A stretch of DNA of 64,000 nucleotides from contig CM060923.1 of the NCBI GenBank assembly GCA_030737875.1, positions 490,384,453 to 490,448,452 of the forward strand, written 5' to 3'. The position numbers were made by a program, and so were the translations under genes. Source of the DNA: Allium sativum (Eukaryota > Streptophyta > Magnoliopsida > Asparagales > Amaryllidaceae). Position 1 is the stretch's first letter. Every line of letters begins with the position of its first letter. The notes under the pieces were generated by a model that worked only from the letters and a program-made list of their open reading frames with translations, was not told where the DNA came from and did no database searches. Below, in pieces: positions 56,534-64,000 of the stretch.

Positions 56534-59500
56534 TGTAACGACCCGGATTTTCGGAGACTTTGGTTATCAACATAAGCACGATGTCGATAACCAAAACATC
56601 GAAAAATCCTGGTAGTTAGTGAAAGAAATTAGAGGGTGAGGAAAGATAAGATAGAAACTTAGAATAGAAGAAAAAGAAGAACACAATATCAGAGTAACAC
56701 AAATCTCACAGCGGAACGAATAACACATAATATGTATAACATAACTTGAAATATACATCTGTATTTGAATATACATCATTATCAAAGTACAGCACTTACA
56801 ACACAGCGGAAATAACTATACCTATATGATCCTGAAGCCTCCTGCTCCAGCTCTTCAACTATATCTGTAAAATCCCGACTACTTGACTGCCCATACAAAT
56901 TTAGGCACCCAAGAGTTTAGGGAAAACAACAAAGTAAACTCCGGGTCAGTCATGGGAATTGTATGAGTAAAACTGTTTAAAAATAGTTCGAATAAGTAAT
57001 CGATATCTCATAAGACCATGCCGCATAACGGAATGGGTTTTTCCCTTATGAGAATCCAAATATCTTTATATCAAAACCCTTTTGATATTATAATAATGTC
57101 TATCAACCACAACTATAATAATCATCTAGTAGAAACGCTTTCATCTCACGTTCTACATATATAGTATACAATTCAAAACCGCAAGCACGTATTGGGTAAT
57201 GGATTTCCAACTATGACAAGGTATGGAACCACCTTTCGCTCGTGTACCTCTAGAGAGGAATACACTGGGTTCAACAAGAACATCTTGTAACCCGGCCACA
57301 CATGACCGACTACTCATTTCGCTTGAGCGTATCGAATGTATATCACCAACGGTTGGGATCAGCAACCGTTTCCCGAATGGGACAGCATCAACAATAGATT
57401 TTTAGAAGTAAATGAAACTCTATATCAGGTGATTATACACCCTACTTCGGTGCGACCGACTTAGCCATGCTGCCTGCCCGATTTCTGTCATTTACCGAAT
57501 GTGAGGCTAGAAGCTACGCTTTATCATTTCACCAGATTCACTTTGAATGCCACATCATCAAATCCATCAAATCACCGATTGACGTCCTCAACCATACATT
57601 ATGTGTTAGCTAAAAGAAGTTTCCTTCTCCGCTTCCACTCTTGGTACAGTTGGAGAAATCAATATACATGATCGTTTGGAAATACTCTGTCAGACATCCG
57701 TCCATACAAGTCACCCAGGAATAGGATGAACCGAAGGCACTATTCTGTAAACAGGATAGCCTTTGCATAACTTCATCTTCAATTTCCTTTGGCATATATG
57801 ATTCGCAACGCTTATGCCAATACAGAGTGGTTCTTTGGATAATAATCCAACCGGTCTCTACATATTAACAACGTTAAAATTGTCAGAACTTCGATAATCT
57901 GTGATTTAACTATCGAATAAAAACAGGTGTGCAAACAACGATATTATTTCCAAATGGGAATTTATATCAATCAAACATCATTTAACATTTATATACTTAG
58001 TTCATTTTTCATCTCCTGTTTCCCTATATTCAACATTTCTTATTTTCTAAATTTAGAAAATATATGTTATTAACAATGGAAAACATTTCCATTTCTTGTT
58101 TTCTATATCAGAAAACATTTCTGGTTTCTTATTTGGAATAAATTTCCAAAGCTTCTTCATTGGACTTAGACAGATGTTTAAACAAACCATCGCGATGCCA
58201 ACTCAAACCATTTCCTTTACTGCTGAACCTTAACTATTCCCTAGTTAAAACGAAGCCAATCAAGTTGGGGTAGAACTACCTCTCAGACCTTAACTGAACA
58301 ACATTTCTAACTTTGAAATTAGCAAAGTTCACTTTATTCCTTTTTCTAACTTCCTTACTTAACCTTCCTTCGAATAGCTATATTCGATTGACTCTTTTCA
58401 CTTAACTCTATTCGATTAACCCTTATCAATTAACTCTATTGGACTAACACTATTGGATTAACTCTATTTGACTAATGCTATTGATTTACCCATTTCACTT
58501 AACTCCTTTCGAATAAACTATATTCGATAACTCCTTTTACTTTAACTCTAATCGATTAAACTAACATTGTTTAACTTCTTTTACTTTATTCGAATAAACT
58601 ATTCATTTATAAAGATTTACTTTTAGTAACAGTTCTTCACTTTACAAATGACTTCCCTTTTATAAAACTCTATTCGTTTTAAAAACATTTTTCCCTTTTA
58701 TTTATTTTCGGAATATTTCCTTTTATAAAATCTGTTGAGTTTATAAACTCCCTTTATTTCAATATACATTGAAATAATTCTTTTTACATCCCAGGGTCTT
58801 TAATGATATTCAAATATCAAATAAAAATGATCAACATCATTCCAACACACATAATCCATAACAGATTATATAACACATCATATATCACAATATATGAAAA
58901 CAATAAAATAAATGTTAAGGAATCCAGTTGGATTCCTCCAACCTGTCTCCCTGCATCACAGATGTTAAACAATATAGATAACATCACTTTCAGTTCCATA
59001 TGATATATTCTGTTAAACAGAATCAATATAGAAATTTAACTAACTGACTAGCAGTTCAATCAAACAATCAACACACAGTAAATCAGACAATTTCTAACAG
59101 TTTTAAAATACAACATGAAATTATAAACTGTTCAGAGTTGGTGAGATTTACTCACATTGTCCGTAATCGTTAACCAACGATTTACGGTTGTTGATTCTGA
59201 TCACACAATTTATTTTGTAATAAATTTAGACGAGCTTCATATCCATTCCAAACCAGTTCCAAAATATTCCACTCGGAAATACGATTTCGTCGATGCCTTG
59301 TTTATCTGATTCTGATGGTAGATATACAAGTTATTAACATTTTAAGATAATACAAATTAATTTAATAATTAACTAATTACCTTAACTTAATTAATTTCTC
59401 TCATCTAAAATTAATTAACCTTAAGTGTGCATGATTAACTTAATTATATTTGACTAACCTAACATATGAATTAACTTCCTAAGTAAAATTTAATTAACTT

Positions 59501-61222
59501 ACGGATAAATAGATTAACCTAAGTGTAAGTTATCTTAAGTATAAATTAATTAATTCTGTAACTAATTACTAATTAACAATATTAGTGACTAATTACATTT
59601 GGTTCCATAACAAGGCTGACCCAATTTATAACTTACAATGCTTTCGTTTGTTTCATAACACAGTAACTCGATCATCATTTTTCTTAATACACGGCCAAAT
59701 AAATCCTTCTTCCTCAGTTATATCCCACTGCCTTGCTCCAGGAACCCAACTATCTGCTCGCCATTTCCAGATCTTCCCATTGCACCAATTTCCACTCAGT
59801 AAATAATCCACTATGATTTACTATTTCGCACCCCTAACAGCATCCTTAAACTCCCAACACATTTTGCTTCATTTCCGCAAGCTCCAACTTCAACTGTCGC
59901 TGCCAAAAGCCCCCCATCGGACCTACATCGGTCATCACCAGATCAACCACTCCACCGCCGTCTGCTTACGCCCTCAGTCATGAGCAACTTGAACACTCCC
60001 AACGCCGTAAAAAGACCCATAACCGCCACCGACTTCCGGCTACAATCCGATCACCGCAGCGCCTAAGACTCGATCACCGCCGGCCAGTTAGTAGAACTAG
60101 GTGAGAGGAAAGTTTTCTGAAGTGGGGAGGTTTACGAATTAGTGAATGGATTTTTTAGATATAAGCAGAGAAGGTTTCGAATGATTCTACCATTCATTAC
60201 TTCAAGTGGAGGCGGAAAGAGTTTTGACCCTGCAGCAAAAGAATTAGGTTTACGGTTGTAAGTGGTATTTATACCATTAAATGTTGGTTTCGCTTGTGGG
60301 TTATTTGAGTGCCACGAATTTGTTAGTGGACCAAGGGTTTTTGTGGGGCTGAAATAAAATGAAGGCGTGGTCTTCTTTGCATCCACAATTGCTTAGGCTA
60401 TTTTATAAAAGGAATTTAATATTTAGGGTACCGATTTCATGAAATTTCGTACTTAGGGACTGCTAACGACAGATATAAATATACCGTTGTGATGAGCTCG
60501 GTGTCACGATCCCAAATATATAATAATACCGGTAGATCGACTCATATTTTGAAACCTCAAAAATGTTGATTACAGGGTGCGAAATACTTCAAACAAAAAG
60601 TTTCTTATTTAATTAATTAAAAATTTCCATAATATTCTAAAAATTAAATTATCACTACTTCCCAAAAGAACCTTGTTTAAATTCTATCCCGATCTCTAGT
60701 TATATCGAATAAACCGTTACGGTCGAAAATTGATTCTATAGCGACTATTTTAAAATTTGATTTGGACATATCTAAAAATCTATACGACGAAATCCTGATT
60801 TTTCTCTTTCACTAGAAAGATATACTCCACCAGCTCCGTACGTTTCTTGTTTCACAGAAATCCAATTTAAAACGAATCATGTACATTCAGTTGAAGTTCA
60901 AATCGCCAAATAGCGAACTGCAGCGCCATTCGAGCTCGTTTATAATTATATTATAAACTATACGTTCAACTGTCGACGATTGAATATATTCGTTATTCAA
61001 ATTCAATTCCAAGCTGAATTAAATATCACAGATGATCCGGTTCACACCTTATCGCCATTTTCAGCCAATTCTGATTATTTCAGAATTAAATATATTATTT
61101 AATTTATTAATTTAATTAAATATTCATCATTGCTTAAATCCACGACCATTAAATTCACTATATGACCATTGATATAATTAAATAAATTAATCATAATACC
61201 CCTGCCAATGCGGGTCATTACA
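56534..61222 (-). repeat. Element J 3' LTR (4689 bp)
   Basis: Same general layout as the E, F and I LTRs: a CTGCCCATAC...GGCACCC block (56891), a TCAGTCATGGG block (56946), CGTCCATACAAGTCACC (57699), a GC-rich leader (59830-60235), a TATA box and the TGTAAC-type inverted ends. Degenerate repeats of CTATTCGATTAACT-like units fill 58386-58600. No reading frame with recognisable features. Confidence 0.8.
60266..60273 (-). promoter_or_regulatory. Element J LTR TATA box
   Basis: TATAAATA on the minus strand within GGTATAAATACC. The GC-rich leader lies immediately downstream in element sense. This matches the F arrangement at 15711-15718. Confidence 0.6.
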
Positions 61223-64000
61223 ATCTTCCCTACTTAAAATAATTTCGTCCTCGAAATTGCTAAAAGGTAGAGAACGACCCTATCGACTGGTTAGAACATA
61301 TTTGTTCACTTTTTACTTTAGTATCAACTAAACCAATTTAATTTCAATTAAAATATTAATTAATCCTTATCAACGAAAATTTTCAAAAATCCTGAAAATT
61401 TTCTAACTCCTTATCTTTTTGAAAAATTTCGCCAGCACTTCCTTTCTACTGGTCAATCGGTCAAACCACCACTCGCCTCTCTGGGCCATCTCCAACTCAA
61501 AAGAAAACCAAACAGCCAAGCAGCTTGCCAATTCGGCTCATCAAAATCTCATACCCAATATATAATAAACTGGTACCTTTTTGTCGGGCATATCGTTATA
61601 TCCCTTCCACCTGTTATCAATTCAGCGGATACAAGGGTTATCCCAATCAAATCCCCATCTTCTTTTATCCACAACACAACCATTCGCTTATATCCTAAGT
61701 CGAATTTTATTTCAAATTCGAGTTCTATTCTCGATTTCAAACTCTTAACTTCCCAATCCAATTTTCATTTCAGATTCTTATCTCGACAATCCAATTTTAT
61801 TCAAGAATAAATTTTTCCTGATATCGTTCTATTTCCATTCAGTTTTCACTTAACTGTTTCAATTCAATTTCAGCTTACTTCCGCAACTTCTATTTAAATT
61901 TGTTCTTAATTCAAACAGTCTTTTCCTGGGAGTTTTTAAACAGTTTACTCTTTCCAAAAATCAAAATTTCCTTTTTGAAATTCAACTGAGCCCTTAATCA
62001 ATATTCCATTAGTTAAATCACTTCTCTATTTATTTATCAATATTTGTTAACCAAATATTTTCAATAACCATATTGGCCTTTTATGTCATTTGGAAAACAT
62101 TTCCGAATATCGCCTCCCTTTATTTTCTAAACTTTAGAAAATATACGCTATTTATAATTGGAAAATATTCCAATTACTTATCTCTTTTCCGATCTCGTTT
62201 ATTTCTATACCTAGGAAATATTTGTTATTCTGTTTCCAAGTTCACACTTATTTGGGTTAAAACGGATGTTGTGTAAAACATCGTTACGACAACCCAAATA
62301 CTATATACAACTAACTCTTATTCAACATTTATCTTCAAGCCTGAAATCTTACTATTTATTTGTTAATAATGAAATCAATCAAGTTGGGGTATAACTACCT
62401 CTCAGACCTTGACTGAATAACATTTATAACGTCAAAACAGACATGACTACTTACTCGAATAATCAATACCACACAACTACTTATTCACTTTTAAAACATG
62501 TATACGCTTTCTCTTTCTATTCTTACTAGATTTTATTCTAGATTTCCTTTTTGATTATACTATTCCATTTCTAAGTTCGTTTCCTTATCGACTTATATAT
62601 ATATATCGATACGTTGGTTTCTAACTATCAAATTATCTTAAAAATATTCTATCTCCTTAAATTCCCGGAAAAATTCGCCATAGCCTCCTTTGTACCGGGA
62701 GCATCGGGATATTTCAAATAGCCTCCCATGGCCCTCACCAATCCAAAAGAAAAAGAAAAAGCCAAGCGGCTAGCCGATACGGCGCATAAAATCTCATATA
62801 TGAATTAAATACATACCTTTTTGTCGGGCAATCCATTTATATACCTTCATACCTTATCCATACATATCTCATGTATATTTATACATTTCTAATTCATTTC
62901 AACTTAATCCAATCATTTTAACTTAGTTCGTTAAGTGATTTTCAAATTACTGGTTTGCCCATTTCACCTTTTTATTTGAATATACGTGTTCAAATATAGG
63001 TTTAACTTGTTTATCAACTAATTGAATTCCATTTCAATTTTATTTGAATTTCCTATATTCAAATTCCATTTCGATTCTCTTATTCAAATTCTATTCGATT
63101 TCTCATATGTCAAATTCCATTCGATTACTCATATGTCAAATTCTATTCGATTTCTCATATGTCAAATTCTATTCGATTTCTATATTCGAATTTCCTCTAT
63201 TCAAATTCTATATCACTTCCATTGAATTTCATATATTCAAACTCCCTTTGAATTTCTATATTCAATTTTTATTTCACTTTCGGTATTCAAATCCTATATT
63301 TTCAAACTCTATTTAATTATATATTCCAATTCCCATTTCAACTCTATTTGAAATCTATATTTGAATTCCTATTTCAAATTCTATTTTGAAATTTTATTTT
63401 CAAATTCCATTTCAATCTATTTGAATTCTATATTCAATTTTCCATTATTACTCTATATGAATTCTATATTCAATTTTTCATTATTTAAATCTTCTTTATT
63501 CAAATCTCATTTGAATTTCTATATTCAAATCCCCTTTGAATTTTCTATATTCAAATTCTATGTTTGAACTTCCTTTCTTCAAATTCCTTTTCAAACTTTC
63601 TTTATTCATTCTTTACATAAGTCTCGATTTCAATTCCTTTTGAAATCGAGATTTCCACCTTTGGAAAATAGGTTTTTCCTTTCAATTTCACACTTGTATT
63701 TTTTTGTTCTGATTTATCCAATGATAATTCTTTTCACTTCATTTATAAACTTCGTTTATAAAAGAACTATTTATGAACTTCGTTTATAAAGGAACTACTT
63801 GTTTTATTTCCTTTAAACAAGTTAATATTTCGAATCTATTTCAAAATTCAAATTCTATATTTTAAATCCCATTTTGAAATTCAACACACTTGTCTTTCCC
63901 AAACAAATTCAAAACAGTATCTCTGGTAGTAATTCGTCACTTACAACTCGAAAATGAATACTGATGATGCAGCTGTCATCATCAGAATCTATTTTCCAGC
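61223..64000 (-). other. Element J interior, non-coding, with an internal duplication
   Basis: It begins with a PPT and a block like that of E and F. Two related segments, about 61400-61610 and 62650-62860, each contain GAAAAATTTCGCCA(G/T)-type sequence, an AACCAAACAGCCAAGC-like block and CCTTTTTGTCGGGC. Between them, about 62040-62450 resembles J's own LTR near 58030-58320 (shared AATCAAGTTGGGGTA-AACTACCTCTCAGACC). The right end is low-complexity. Confidence 0.65.
63020..63640. repeat. Degenerate ATTCAAATTCTATT repeats with a 26-bp subarray
   Basis: A long run of imperfect ATTCAAATTC(T/C)ATTTCGA-type units. At 63104, 63130 and 63156 CATATGTCAAATTC recurs with an exact 26-bp period. The open frames of 67-90 codons here are by-products of the repeat (few stop-forming triplets). 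Confidence 0.8.

Larger units (their letters stand above)
56534..64000 (-). mobile_element. Element J: Gypsy element of the long-LTR family, runs off the window
   Basis: Minus strand. The 3' LTR is 56534-61222 (TGTAACGACCCGG to GCGGGTCATTACA). A PPT-like tract (ATCTTCCCTACTT) and interior continue to the right edge. No pol is reached in the window; in element sense it would lie to the right. It is the latest layer in the branch F > C > G > H > J. Confidence 0.8.

Overview
This window is plant nuclear DNA, AT-rich and built almost entirely of LTR retrotransposons. I see no host gene. The evidence is plant-type Ty3/Gypsy chromovirus gag and pol with a chromodomain, initiator-tRNA-Met primer-binding sites, a Ty1/Copia-type LTR, and very long LTRs (2.8-6.6 kb). 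I cannot name the species. The arrangement suits a repeat-rich, probably heterochromatic region of a seed-plant genome. The ends of most elements can be read from TG...CA LTR termini, primer-binding sites (PBS), polypurine tracts (PPT) and target-site duplications (TSD). I label the elements A to J.

Left part. Element A (1-7386, minus, cut by the window edge) is a recent Gypsy derivative. It has 3.8-kb LTRs and a 1.7-kb interior encoding only Gag. Next comes a 1.4-kb unassigned stretch (7387-8806). Element F (8807-17106, minus) follows: a non-coding Gypsy derivative whose 5' LTR is about 6 kb and is interrupted at 17106 by element C (plus, decayed gag-protease-integrase). Element B (18490-24665) sits inside C's gag. 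B is a plus-strand relative of A and keeps only a chromodomain remnant.

Centre. A Copia-type element G (starts 26654) lies in C's integrase. G's LTR is split by the non-coding LARD-like element D (27065-52476, perfect TSD TATAA). D's 3' LTR is split by Gypsy element E (34732-51647, minus). E has a 5.3-kb 3' LTR, a truncated 5' LTR joined directly to reverse transcriptase, and the best-preserved pol of the window (47861-50217). E's 3' non-coding region is split by a 6.6-kb solo LTR, I (40512-47158, TSD TATAT). The nesting is therefore F > C > G > D > E > I.

Right part. G resumes at 52482, completes its LTR at 53526, and continues as 2.9 kb of non-coding interior. That interior is interrupted at 56391 by LTR fragment H, which is interrupted at 56534 by element J (minus, 4.7-kb LTR plus interior to the window end).

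E, F, H, I and J share one LTR architecture: very long, minus-oriented here, with (in E, F and J) a TATA box followed by a GC-rich transcribed leader. A and B form a second lineage with common untranslated regions. A keeps gag and B keeps the chromodomain, so both would depend on enzymes supplied by other copies. Only A's gag is an intact reading frame. Every pol sequence carries stops, frameshifts or deletions.
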